Part shown: positions 17,316 to 26,076 of the stretch, one piece after another | Layout: each line of letters starts with the position of its first letter | How positions within the stretch are numbered: the first letter of the stretch is position 1 | Assembly (NCBI RefSeq): GCF_004353915.1 | Contig: NZ_SMRP01000017.1 | Coordinates: forward strand, 62,001-126,000 | DNA: 64,000 bases | Direction of reading: 5' to 3' | Source of the DNA: Paraburkholderia silviterrae | GTDB lineage: Bacteria > Pseudomonadota > Gammaproteobacteria > Burkholderiales > Burkholderiaceae | Position numbers and translations under genes: made by a program | Notes under the pieces: model-generated | What the model was told of the DNA's origin: nothing | Seen by the model: only the letters and a program-made list of their open reading frames with translations | Databases searched by the model: none

Positions 17316-18601
17316 TTGTAGTGCATCTTCGCTTCGTTCTTCACCGACTGGTCCAGTCGCCTGGCGGCTTCCCCTGGCGTTATTTTGTGGAGCAGCACGT
17401 CCTGCATGAGCCCATGCACATATTCGATGGTATTCGAGGGCAGCGACGAATAATACGGGCTCGCCGTAACCGGATAGCGGCGAACCGCGTTGGTGTAATC
17501 GACTATCACCGGGTCGCTGACCGCCATGCCCGCATTTTCGCGGAACGGCGAAATGTTATGCCGCTTCTTTTGCAGGATCAGAAAACCTTTGCCCGCCATG
17601 AATTCCAGAAAGCGCATCGCCGCAGCTTTTCTCGGCGTCTCGCATACGGCAAAACCCGTTTCGCTGCCGAGCACCGGCACGACCTGCGCGCCGCGCGCAT
17701 TCCACGGCGGCACGAATACGCCAGTCTGAAAGGCATTGCCGTGCAGCATCGCGCCGGCAGACCAGCTGCCCTCGAAAGCCATTGCCACCTTGCCTTGCTT
17801 GAACAGCCGGATCCCGTCGTCGTAGCCCGTCGTCATAAAGGCAGGCTGGACATAGCCGCGTGCGGGAATCAGCGCCATTTTGGCGAAGATGTCGGCGACC
17901 GCGGGGGTGTCCAGATTCAATGTGCCGTCGGCCATCTTGTTGCGCCAGTCCGGCGCGTTTGCCACGACGTCGTTGGCGAAGCCCGAAGCAAATGGTCCAT
18001 TGCCGAGCATATTCGGAAAACCGCCGCTCCACATGATGGGCGTGAAGCCCGCCCGTTTGAGTTGCGCGCAAACCCGCACGAACGCGTCGAAGTCGGTCGG
18101 CAATTCGGTAATGCCGGCCTTTTCGAACATTGCCCGGTTGTAATAGATCATTGTGGTCGCCACGCCGCCCGAAATGCCAAACCCTTTGCCGCGACGACTG
18201 GTCCAGTCGGCCTTGAGGGGAGCAAGCATGTTATTCCAGGCGGACGTCTGCCGTAAATCGGCAAGGATGCCCTGGTCCGCCAGATCGGCCGCATAGGCAT
18301 TGGGATTGACGCTCACGAAATCGGGCAGCGTGCCCGCAGCCACGCGCGGCTTGATATTTTCCTCGACCGAGTTGCCGATCATGAATTGAACGTCCACGCG
18401 CACGTCCGGATTCGCCCGGGTGAATTCGGCGGCGATCTGCAGCATCTCCTGCGGCCAGTCGGGAGCCCAAACCAATGCGGTGATGGTTGTCCGGGCGGCT
18501 GGACGAGCGCTCGTCGAGGCGTCCTTGTGCGCGCGGCAGCCAAACAGTAAAGCCAGCCCAATCAGGCAGTAACACAACCAGAAAAACTTGACTCGTCCCA
18601 C
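17312..18601 (-). CDS. Extracellular solute-binding lipoprotein (ABC sugar-binding type), orphan
   Basis: A 429-residue family 1 solute-binding protein. The signal peptide ends in a lipobox 'LALLFGC' at residues 17-23, so it is probably a lipoprotein. The mature part has 'ALVWAPDWPQEMLQIAAEF', 'GTLPDFVSVNPNAYAADLADQG', a 'FEGSWSAG' ligand-cleft motif and 'GFAVCETPRKAAAMRFLEFM'. No permease or ATPase gene is near. It ends inside the start of the GGDEF-EAL receptor gene, so it may present a ligand (sugar or similar) to that receptor's Cache domain instead of feeding a transporter; this is inference. The start is GTG at 18601 with a weak ribosome site. Confidence 0.9.
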   Translation of the reverse strand: MGRVKFFWLCYCLIGLALLFGCRAHKDASTSARPAARTTITALVWAPDWPQEMLQIAAEFTRANPDVRVDVQFMIGNSVEENIKPRVAAGTLPDFVSVNPNAYAADLADQGILADLRQTSAWNNMLAPLKADWTSRRGKGFGISGGVATTMIYYNRAMFEKAGITELPTDFDAFVRVCAQLKRAGFTPIMWSGGFPNMLGNGPFASGFANDVVANAPDWRNKMADGTLNLDTPAVADIFAKMALIPARGYVQPAFMTTGYDDGIRLFKQGKVAMAFEGSWSAGAMLHGNAFQTGVFVPPWNARGAQVVPVLGSETGFAVCETPRKAAAMRFLEFMAGKGFLILQKKRHNISPFRENAGMAVSDPVIVDYTNAVRRYPVTASPYYSSLPSNTIEYVHGLMQDVLLHKITPGEAARRLDQSVKNEAKMHYK

Positions 18602-19001
18602 GCAACGCTCGCTTTCAGTTTAAGGATGGGCCGATACGGCTTCATTAGCGGCTTCATTGGCGCATTCATTAGCGCCTTCATTGGCGCGTTCATTAACGGC
18701 TTCATTCGATGCTTCGAAACATCTCAGCCGTCTTGCGGCCACCGTTCGATCCGGGCGACAAGCACAGTTCGCTTGCACGGGCGTGGCCGGCGAACAGGAC
18801 GAATGCTCACAATGATGCCTCATCCGCATATCGGCTGGAGAATTCAATCCTTTAGGGCCGGTTCGCACGCTGTTGCAGCATGCGCCAACAACGCCACTGC
18901 CGTTCCGTTCTCCGTCCGCCGCTACGGGCTGGCACGGTCTTGCCGCAGGCGCACACCGCGCCTAATGTTTAAACGCGGGCACGGGGGAAGGACCAGGTCA
19001 T
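18602..19001. other. Divergent intergenic region with a 12-base tandem repeat
   Basis: This 400-base region separates the binding-protein operon (leftward) from the large cyclase gene (rightward). It holds the six-copy 12-mer repeat listed next, close to the binding-protein start. No other gene is supported. Confidence 0.6.
18641..18712. repeat. Six tandem 12-mers, consensus TTCATTRRCGNN
   Basis: Units begin at 18641, 18653, 18665, 18677, 18689 and 18701, each starting TTCATT; the last one is degenerate. The period is a multiple of three, so either strand translates to a repeating tetrapeptide, but no ribosome site supports a protein. The array lies about 40 bases upstream of the solute-binding-protein start and could affect its promoter. 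Confidence 0.85.
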
Positions 19002-22000
19002 ATGCGCTGCGCAAACTGCGGATTCGATAACCTCACCGGCGCCAGGTTCTGCGAGGCGTGCGGCGCGATGTTGCTGCGCGCCTGTCCGCGCTGCGCGCAC
19101 GAGGCGAGCCCGTCCGCCCGATTCTGCAACGCGTGCGGCGCGCCCCTCACCGACGCGCCTGCCGCCTCCTCCGCGCGCGCGCCTGGGGATTTGCGTCCAC
19201 CGCCCGCGCCTATCCAGTACACGCCGCACCATCTGGTCGAGCGCATCCGCGCCGAGCAGGCGGCCATGGAGGCGCGCGGCGAGACGGCCGGCGAGCGCAA
19301 GATGATCACGGCGCTGTTCGCCGACATGGCCGGCTCCACGGCCTTGATTCACAATCTCGATCCGGAAGAGGCCCACCGGCTGATCGAGCCCGTCGTCGCG
19401 CTAATGATGGAAGCGGTCCATTACTACGAGGGCTACGTCGCCAAGTCGCTGGGCGACGGCATCCTCGCGCTATTCGGCGCGCCCATCGCCCACGAAGACC
19501 ATGCACAGCGCGCGCTCTACGCGGCGCTGCGCATGCAGCAGACGATGCGGCGCCACAGCGACAGCATTCGTCTGGAGAAAGGCATTGCGCTGCAAATTCG
19601 TGTAGGCGTGCACACCGGCGAGGTGGTCGTGCACTCGATCCGCACGGACGATTTGCACACCCATTACGATCCGGTCGGACACACGATCAACATTGCGTCG
19701 CGAATGGAAAACATCGCCACGCCCTCTTCGATCCTCGTGAGCGAATTCACGCACAAGCTGGCCGAGGGCTATTTCGAGTTCAAGGCGCTGGGCGCCACGC
19801 AAGTCAAGGGCATTCCCGATCCGCTCGTGGTGTACGAGGTCCAGGGTCTCGGTGCGTTGCGCACGCGCTTGCAGCTCGCGGCGCATCGCGGGCTGGCTCG
19901 CTTTGTGGGGCGTCAGGCCGAGCTGGAGCAGTTGCACGAGGCGCTGGAGCAAGTCAAGGCTGGACATGGGCAGGTCGTCGCCGTGGCCGGCGAAGCCGGA
20001 GTCGGCAAGTCGCGCTTGTTCCACGAGTTCAAGGAGCGCTCGCGGCGCGGCTGCCTGCTGCTGGAAACGTTTTCGGTCTCGCATGGCAAGGCCTTTGCCT
20101 ATCTGCCGCTCATCGACTTGTTAAAGAACTATTTCCAGATCGCACCCGAGGACGACGAGCGGCAGTGCCGCGAAAAAGTCACGGGCAAGGTGCTCACGCT
20201 CGAACGCAGCTTCGAGGATCTCGTGCCTTACCTGCTGTATCTGCTCGGCATTGGCGAGCGCGGCTCGGCGCTCCCCGACATGGATCCGCAGATCCGGCGC
20301 GATCGTACCTTCGAAGCCATCATCAAGCTACTGACGCGCGAGAGCGACGACCAACCCGTCGCACTGGTGTTCGAGGACCTGCAATGGCTGGACCGGGAGA
20401 CCGAAGCATTCCTGGCCTGCCTGATCGAGCGCTCTACCCACGCGCATCTGCTGCTGTTGCTGAACTATCGGCCCGAGTACGAGCCCGCCTGGGCGGGTCG
20501 TTCTGCGCGGCTCAGGCTCGAGCCGCTACGCCCGGCCGAGGTGCAGGGACTGCTCACCGCGCTGCTGGGAGACGATCCTTCGCTTGTCGCGCTCAAGCGC
20601 CTCATTCAGGAGAAAACGGAGGGTAATCCGTTTTTCATGGAGGAAGTCGTCCAGACGCTCGCGGAAGAGCAATCGCTGCTCGGCGAGCCCGGCCGCTACC
20701 GGATCGGGCACACCCCCGCCTCCCTGCACATTCCCGCCACCGTCCAGGGCGTACTCGCCGCCCGTATCGACCGGCTGCCGGTGGCGGAGAAAGAGCTGTT
20801 GCAGACGCTCGCCGTGATCGGCAAGGAATTTCCGTTCAGCCTGCTCCAGTGCATATGCATCGGTCAGGTGGCGCAGACGGACAACGACCTGCGCCAGTTG
20901 CTGGCCCACCTCGCGGCGGCGGAGTTCATTTACGAGCGGGCCGCGTATCCGGAGGTCGAATACTCGTTCAAGCACGCGCTGACCCAGGAGGTCGCGGGCC
21001 ACTCGCTGCTCACGGAGCGGCGCAACGTGCTGCATGAGCGCACGGCGCAGGCCATCGAGACGTTGTTCCCCACCCGGATCACCGACTATTGCAGTGAACT
21101 GGCACATCACTACAGTCTGAGCGGCAATATTCCGAAGGCCGTGGAGTACCTGCACCGGGCCGCCCAGCAGGCCGTTCGGCATGCCGCGCATCTGGACGCG
21201 ATGCGGCATTTGCGGGCGGCGCTGGAACTGCTCAAGCGTCTGCCCGATACGCCCGCGCGCGCACGCCGGGAGCTGTCGCTGCTGCTTTCGCTGGGGCCCG
21301 CGCTGATGGACGTGCAAGGCTATGGCGCGCCCGAAGTGGCGGCGACTTACACGCGCGCGCTGCAATTGTGCGAGCAGATCGGCGAAGCGTCGGAGCTCTT
21401 TTCCGCGCTTCTAGGCTTAAGGATTCACTATATTTCGCGCGCCGAATACGCAACGGCGCGCGAGCTGAGTGAGCGGATGCTCCGCATGGCAAGCGATGAA
21501 AAGGACTCCGGATTGCTTGTCGAGGCGCATAGCGCATTGGGTGTATGCCTGTTCTTCCTGGGCGAATTCGCGGCCAGCCGCGAGCACCATGAGCGCGCCC
21601 TTGCGCTCTACGACCCGGCGCAGCATCAGGCCCATGTCTTCGCTCATGGCGTGGATCCGGGCATCCGGGCCCTGAACTACCTCGCAATGACGCTCTGGCA
21701 TCAGGGATACCCCGATCAGGCGCACCAGCGCAGCCTCGAGGCGCTGGCCCTCGCGCGGCAACTCGCGTACGGGCCGACCCTCGCATTCGCCCTGGCTTAC
21801 GCAGCCGAATTGCACCAGCTTCGGGGCGAAGTCTCGCTGGCCCTCGAACGCGCCGAAGCCGCCATGGCGGTCACGTCCGATCAAGGGTTGCCCTACTGGC
21901 TCGCGTGGGGAATCGCGCTGCGCGGCTGGGCCCTTACCAAGCAGGACCGCCTACAAGAAGGCATTGCGCAGATGCGCGAGGGGCTAGCCGATCAGCGGGC

Positions 22001-22475
22001 CCACGGTGGCGAGGAGGAGCGCTCGTACTTTCTGGCGCTCCTTGCCGAAGGCCTCGGAATCGCGGGGGACAGGGAAGCCGCTTTACGCGTGCTGGACGAG
22101 GCCATGTCGATCGCCGAGACGGCCGGAGAGCATTGCTACGAGGCCGAGTTGCATCGACTCAAGGGGATCCTGCTGCTCGGTGCGCAAAACGACGGCAATG
22201 GCCAATCAGGAACCGTCGACGAAGCCGAAGGCTGCTTTCACAAAGCGCTCGATCTGGCGCGCGAACGCAATGCGAAATCGCTGGAATTGCGCGCGGCTTC
22301 GAGCCTCGCCCGCCGGTGGCAGCGCGCGGGAAAAATCGCGGAGGCCCGGGAGATGCTGTCCGAAGTCTATGGCTGGTTTACCGAAGGCCACGATACCGCC
22401 GACCTGCGGGAAGCGAAGGCGTTGCTTGACACGCTCGCGGCAGTCGAGGAGACCCACAACGTATATCGCGAATAG
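19002..22475 (+). CDS. Zinc-ribbon / class III adenylate cyclase / AAA-type ATPase / TPR protein
   Basis: A 1157-residue multidomain cytoplasmic protein. Residues 3-46 form two CxxC...CxxC zinc ribbons ('CANCG...CEACG', 'CPRC...CNACG'). Residues 97-285 are a class III cyclase with a full active site: metal Asp108 and Asp152, adenine-specifying Lys148 and Asp223, and transition-state Asn230 and Arg234. Residues 300-560 hold an NTPase with P-loop 'GEAGVGKS' (330-337) and Walker B 'VALVFEDLQWLD'. The rest to residue about 1140 is helical TPR-like repeats. Such proteins are thought to couple ligand or partner binding to cAMP output. The ATG at 19002 has GGAAGGA upstream. It is convergent with the LRR-kinase gene. 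Confidence 0.93.
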   Translation: MRCANCGFDNLTGARFCEACGAMLLRACPRCAHEASPSARFCNACGAPLTDAPAASSARAPGDLRPPPAPIQYTPHHLVERIRAEQAAMEARGETAGERKMITALFADMAGSTALIHNLDPEEAHRLIEPVVALMMEAVHYYEGYVAKSLGDGILALFGAPIAHEDHAQRALYAALRMQQTMRRHSDSIRLEKGIALQIRVGVHTGEVVVHSIRTDDLHTHYDPVGHTINIASRMENIATPSSILVSEFTHKLAEGYFEFKALGATQVKGIPDPLVVYEVQGLGALRTRLQLAAHRGLARFVGRQAELEQLHEALEQVKAGHGQVVAVAGEAGVGKSRLFHEFKERSRRGCLLLETFSVSHGKAFAYLPLIDLLKNYFQIAPEDDERQCREKVTGKVLTLERSFEDLVPYLLYLLGIGERGSALPDMDPQIRRDRTFEAIIKLLTRESDDQPVALVFEDLQWLDRETEAFLACLIERSTHAHLLLLLNYRPEYEPAWAGRSARLRLEPLRPAEVQGLLTALLGDDPSLVALKRLIQEKTEGNPFFMEEVVQTLAEEQSLLGEPGRYRIGHTPASLHIPATVQGVLAARIDRLPVAEKELLQTLAVIGKEFPFSLLQCICIGQVAQTDNDLRQLLAHLAAAEFIYERAAYPEVEYSFKHALTQEVAGHSLLTERRNVLHERTAQAIETLFPTRITDYCSELAHHYSLSGNIPKAVEYLHRAAQQAVRHAAHLDAMRHLRAALELLKRLPDTPARARRELSLLLSLGPALMDVQGYGAPEVAATYTRALQLCEQIGEASELFSALLGLRIHYISRAEYATARELSERMLRMASDEKDSGLLVEAHSALGVCLFFLGEFAASREHHERALALYDPAQHQAHVFAHGVDPGIRALNYLAMTLWHQGYPDQAHQRSLEALALARQLAYGPTLAFALAYAAELHQLRGEVSLALERAEAAMAVTSDQGLPYWLAWGIALRGWALTKQDRLQEGIAQMREGLADQRAHGGEEERSYFLALLAEGLGIAGDREAALRVLDEAMSIAETAGEHCYEAELHRLKGILLLGAQNDGNGQSGTVDEAEGCFHKALDLARERNAKSLELRAASSLARRWQRAGKIAEAREMLSEVYGWFTEGHDTADLREAKALLDTLAAVEETHNVYRE

Positions 22476-22532
22476 AACGGACCACGTGCCTGCGCAAGCG
22501 GCGCAATGCTCAACCAGGCAGGCAGACTCCGC

Positions 22533-23864
22533 TCAGTCGCTCAACGCATCCAGCCGCTCGACGATCTCATCGAACGATGGCCGCATCTCGACATGCTCGC
22601 TGAGACAATCCGCAATCAGCGCCTCGAGTCCGGCGGCGTGCTCACCCGCTTGCCCGGCCAATCGTTGCGCGAGCTCTTCGAGCAGGCACCCGAACGCGCG
22701 CACCTCGATCCGCTCGAGCGCCTGCGCGCGTGCGCAATCGGCTGCATCATGAAACGACGCCGCGCCGAAGTCGCCGAGCAATACGTGGCCCGCGCCGTCA
22801 TGCAGGATGTTGTGTGCGTACAGATCGCCGTGCATGATCCCCCGCCGGTGCAGATGCCGCGCCGCCGACGCCATCCCTCGCGCGATCCGCAAGGCAATCG
22901 GCCGATCGAATCGCACGTCTTCCGCGTAGACGTCGCGCGTGCACGAGTCGAGGCTCGGCGGCCCCGCGAGATTACGGAACGCCGGATCGATCAACGCCAT
23001 CACGAGGCCATGCTCGTCGAGCGGATGCCCTGTGATCTTGCCGAGCACAGGAATGAGATTCGGGTGCGCCCCGGCTTGCAGACAGGCGGCCATTTCGAGG
23101 TCCGGCAAACCATCGCTCGTCACGGCCCCCTTGAACAGCTTGACGGCAACGGCCTCGACCGGATGCCCGTCGCGCAGCAAGCGCGTCGCGCGATGGATCA
23201 CGCCCGATGCGCCCTCGCCCAGCGCTTGCCCGAGCGCGAGCGTATGCCAGTCGATGTCGGGCACCGGTGCATCGGCCAATGCCGCCCGCTCGCGCGCGGC
23301 GTTCAGCGGATTGCCCGCGCAGGCGAGCCACGCAAGCCGCGGCAGGCGCAGCAGCCACTCGGGCAAGGCGTCGAGATGGTTCGCGGAAATGCGCAGCAGT
23401 TCCAGGCGGCTCAATCCCGCCATGGTCTCGGGCAGCGCGCGCAGCCGGTTGCCAGCAAGCATCAGCTTCTGCAGATTCGGCCGCTCGCCAATCTCCGCCG
23501 GCAACGTTTCGATGGCGTTGTCGGTCAGGATCAGCCAGCGCAATGGCAGCGGTAGCGCACGCGCCGGAACATGCTGGATCCGGTTCGCCTTGAAGCCCAC
23601 CATGCTCAACGATTCGCAGTCGCCGAGCACGGCCGGCAACTCGGTGAAAGGGTTATTCGAGGCAAACAGAATGCGCAGCTTGCGCAGCCTCGGCAAATCG
23701 TCCGGCAGCGCGGTGAGCGCATTGCCGGAGAGGTCGAGCACCTCGAGCGTGTCGGCGAGGTCGAAAATCTCGCGCGGAAATTCGCTCAACCCGCAAGCGA
23801 GCTTGAGCTGTCGTGCGCCGGCGAGCTGTCCGTCGCGCAGTTGTTCGAGGGTAGAGGTCTTCAC
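22533..23864 (-). CDS. Leucine-rich-repeat protein with C-terminal serine/threonine-kinase-like domain
   Basis: A 443-residue protein. Residues 15-200 contain about seven LRRs of the bacterial 'LxxLxLxxNxLxxLP' kind ('LEVLDLSGNALTALPDDL', 'LQKLMLAGNRLRALPETM'). Residues 212-440 are a kinase fold: glycine-rich 'LGEGASGVIHRA', the lysine in 'VAVKLFKG', a catalytic loop 'HGDLYAHNIL' (Gly replaces Arg of HRD) and 'LLGDFGAA' for DFG. There is no membrane helix. LRRs usually bind proteins; the kinase may phosphorylate a partner, possibly the cyclase-ATPase encoded convergently 57 bases away (inference). The start is GTG at 23864 with a weak ribosome site, so the exact N-terminus is uncertain. Confidence 0.9.
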   Translation of the reverse strand: MKTSTLEQLRDGQLAGARQLKLACGLSEFPREIFDLADTLEVLDLSGNALTALPDDLPRLRKLRILFASNNPFTELPAVLGDCESLSMVGFKANRIQHVPARALPLPLRWLILTDNAIETLPAEIGERPNLQKLMLAGNRLRALPETMAGLSRLELLRISANHLDALPEWLLRLPRLAWLACAGNPLNAARERAALADAPVPDIDWHTLALGQALGEGASGVIHRATRLLRDGHPVEAVAVKLFKGAVTSDGLPDLEMAACLQAGAHPNLIPVLGKITGHPLDEHGLVMALIDPAFRNLAGPPSLDSCTRDVYAEDVRFDRPIALRIARGMASAARHLHRRGIMHGDLYAHNILHDGAGHVLLGDFGAASFHDAADCARAQALERIEVRAFGCLLEELAQRLAGQAGEHAAGLEALIADCLSEHVEMRPSFDEIVERLDALSD

Positions 23865-23966
23865 ACGTGGATCGATGGGACGATGGCAAAAAAATTCGGC
23901 AAGCGCCGGTGCGCAACACGGCGCCAGCCATGGCCATTCTAGCGGCAGACGCCTCGCGCGCCATCG

Positions 23967-25091
23967 CTATTGCGGCAATTCGAGGTCCTTGATGACGGCG
24001 CGAAGAAAACGCGCGGCCTCCCCGCCCGTGACCACCCGATGATCGAATGTGAGGCTCAGCGGCAAGATCCTGTGCACGGCGGGCGCGCCCTCGTGCGCCA
24101 CCACCTGATCATGGATGCGCCCCGCGCCAAGGATCGCAACCGTGGGCGGCACCACCACGGGCGCCGCATATTTACCGGCGATCATGCCGAAGTTCGATAA
24201 CGTGATCGTATTGCCGCGCATTTCCTCGGGCGGGATCTTGCGCGCGCGAATGTCGACGCGCATGCGGTCGAGCCCGGCACGCAGGCCGGCCGAATCGCGA
24301 TGCGCGACGTCGCGCAGCACCGGCACGAACAAGCCGTCCGGCAGATCGACGGCAATGCCGAGATCGATTTTCGCGAGCACGTGGCGCCGCTCCATCTTCG
24401 CGTCGAACCATGCGTTCAGCCCCGGCTCCACATGGCACCCGGCCACCAGCGCGCGGACCAGACGGATCGTCACGTCGGTATGGGGCGGCCACGCGTGAAT
24501 GTCGGCATCGTCGATGACGGTTGCGGCCGCCACTTCGCTCTGGGCGCGCGCCATGTTCTGCGCCATCGCGCGGCGCACGCCGCGCAGCACTTCGGGCGGA
24601 CCGAGCTCGGCGAGCAGCTTGGCCGCGCGCTGCACGTCGGCGGCCGTGACGACGCCCTCGGGCCCCGAAGGCGTCACCATCGCGAGATCGATGTCGAGCT
24701 TGCGCGCGAGCGCCCGCACCGCGGGCATCGCCTTGATGGCGCCATGCCCCGCACCCGTGCCGGCTCCGAGCGCAGCCGGCGCCTCCTGCACCAGTTGCCG
24801 GCCCACTTCCATGTGGCCGACCACGGTGCCCGCATCGGCATCCTCGGCGCCCGTGCTGCCGCCTTCGAACGCGACCAGCGGCGCCCCCAGATGCACGATG
24901 TCGCCCGGCTTGCCGAACAGCTTCGCAACGCGGCCCGATTGCGGCGATGGAATCTCGACGATCGCCTTGGCCGTCTCGACCGACACGAGCGGCTGGTCCG
25001 CGCGAATCTCGTCCCCGCTCTTGACGTGCCATTCGACGATTTCCGCTTCCTGGAGGCCCTCGCCCAGATCGGGCAGCTTGAAGATCTTCAT
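23967..25091 (-). CDS. Dihydrolipoamide acyltransferase, E2 of a 2-oxoacid dehydrogenase complex
   Basis: A 374-residue E2 protein. Residues 1-75 are a lipoyl domain with the lipoyl lysine in 'SVETAKAIVEIPS'; a subunit-binding domain follows ('AMPAVRALARKLDIDLAMV', about 120-155), then the acyltransferase domain to the end. The usual catalytic H-x-x-x-D-G reads 'FDHRVVTGG': His is kept but Asp is Thr, a variant I recall from similar E2s of proteobacterial operons. It transfers the acyl group made by E1 to CoA. It starts 4 bases after the E1beta stop; GGAGGCG provides the ribosome site. No E3 gene is present, so dihydrolipoamide dehydrogenase must come from elsewhere. Confidence 0.93.
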   Translation of the reverse strand: MKIFKLPDLGEGLQEAEIVEWHVKSGDEIRADQPLVSVETAKAIVEIPSPQSGRVAKLFGKPGDIVHLGAPLVAFEGGSTGAEDADAGTVVGHMEVGRQLVQEAPAALGAGTGAGHGAIKAMPAVRALARKLDIDLAMVTPSGPEGVVTAADVQRAAKLLAELGPPEVLRGVRRAMAQNMARAQSEVAAATVIDDADIHAWPPHTDVTIRLVRALVAGCHVEPGLNAWFDAKMERRHVLAKIDLGIAVDLPDGLFVPVLRDVAHRDSAGLRAGLDRMRVDIRARKIPPEEMRGNTITLSNFGMIAGKYAAPVVVPPTVAILGAGRIHDQVVAHEGAPAVHRILPLSLTFDHRVVTGGEAARFLRAVIKDLELPQ

Positions 25092-25095
25092 GGTT

Positions 25096-26076
25096 TCACT
25101 GCGCCTCCAGCGCTTGCCTGACCGCGGCGACGATACGCGTAGTGCCCGGCATATAGTGACTTTCGAGTCGATAGAGCGGAACCACCACGTCATAACCCGT
25201 CACGCGCTGCACCGGCGCAAGCAGCGAATACAGGCCGCGCTCCGCGATACCGGCAGCAATCTCCGCGCCCACGCCGCCCGTGCGCGAGCCTTCGTGCACT
25301 ATCACGCAGCGCCCTGTTTTGGCCACCGAGGCAAGAATCGTGTCCATGTCGAGCGGCTTGAGCGTGGCCACGTCGATCACTTCCGCGCTCACGCCTTCCT
25401 GAGCGAGCAGATCGGCGGCCGCAAGCGCTTCCTGCAGTGCGCCGCCCCAGCTCACGAGCGTCACGTCCGCGCCATCGCGCAGCACGTAGCAGCAGTCGAG
25501 CGGCAGCGCTTCGCCGTTGTCCTCCACGGACTGCCTGAAGAGGCGATAGAGACGCGTGGGCTCGAAGAACATCACCGGGTCCGGGTCGCGGATGGCGGCC
25601 AGCAGCAGCCCATAGGCGCGCGCAGGCGACGACGGGGTCACGACGCGCAAGCCCGGTATGTGCGCAAACAAGGCTTCGGGGCTTTCTGAGTGGTGCTCGG
25701 GCGCATGGATGCCCGCGCCGCATGGCGACCGGATCACGAGGGGACAGGTGAGCCTGCCGCGCGTCCTGTGCCGCAAACGCGACGCATGGTTCAGCACGTG
25801 ATCGATGGCCGGATAAATGAAGCCGCTGAACTGAATCTCCGCTACAGGCTTCAGCCCCATGGCGGCCATGCCGACCGCCGCGCCGCCAATCGCCGTTTCC
25901 GCGAGCGGCGTATCGATCACGCGCTGCGCGCCAAAGCGCGCCTGCAAGCCCGCCGTCGTGCGAAACACGCCGCCGTTCACGCCAATGTCCTCGCCGAGCA
26001 GCACGACGTCGGGGTCGTGCTCGAGCGCCCAGGCGAGCGCGAGATTGATCGCCTCGACCATGTTCAAGTCAGCCAT
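25096..26076 (-). CDS. 2-oxoacid dehydrogenase E1 component, beta subunit
   Basis: A 326-residue transketolase-like subunit: 'NLALAWALEHDPDVVLLGEDIG', 'FGAQRVIDTPLAETAIGGAAVG', 'CGAGIHAPEHHSESPEALFAHI', and the C-terminal 'DVATLKPLDMDTILASVAKTG'. It pairs with the alpha subunit to bind thiamine diphosphate and decarboxylate pyruvate, a branched 2-oxoacid or acetoin. The start overlaps the alpha gene's end by 8 bases, so the two subunits are translationally coupled in 1:1 fashion. Pyruvate and branched-chain specificity cannot be separated with confidence by eye. Confidence 0.94.
   Translation of the reverse strand: MADLNMVEAINLALAWALEHDPDVVLLGEDIGVNGGVFRTTAGLQARFGAQRVIDTPLAETAIGGAAVGMAAMGLKPVAEIQFSGFIYPAIDHVLNHASRLRHRTRGRLTCPLVIRSPCGAGIHAPEHHSESPEALFAHIPGLRVVTPSSPARAYGLLLAAIRDPDPVMFFEPTRLYRLFRQSVEDNGEALPLDCCYVLRDGADVTLVSWGGALQEALAAADLLAQEGVSAEVIDVATLKPLDMDTILASVAKTGRCVIVHEGSRTGGVGAEIAAGIAERGLYSLLAPVQRVTGYDVVVPLYRLESHYMPGTTRIVAAVRQALEAQ

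Noticed and set aside
18641..18712. CRISPR array
   Set aside because: Repeats are 12 bases, directly adjacent and without unique spacers; no cas genes are present.
18620..18868. Minus-strand frame translating the 12-mer array into an N-E-A-x repeat peptide
   Set aside because: No start signal and the rest of the frame is not protein-like; the array is better read as DNA.
22506..23555. 349-codon plus-strand frame opposite the LRR-kinase gene
   Set aside because: Shadow of the kinase gene; no domain and arginine-rich composition.
24172..25032. 286-codon minus-strand frame inside the E2 gene
   Set aside because: Alternative frame of the E2 gene; low-complexity Arg/Gly/Ala translation.
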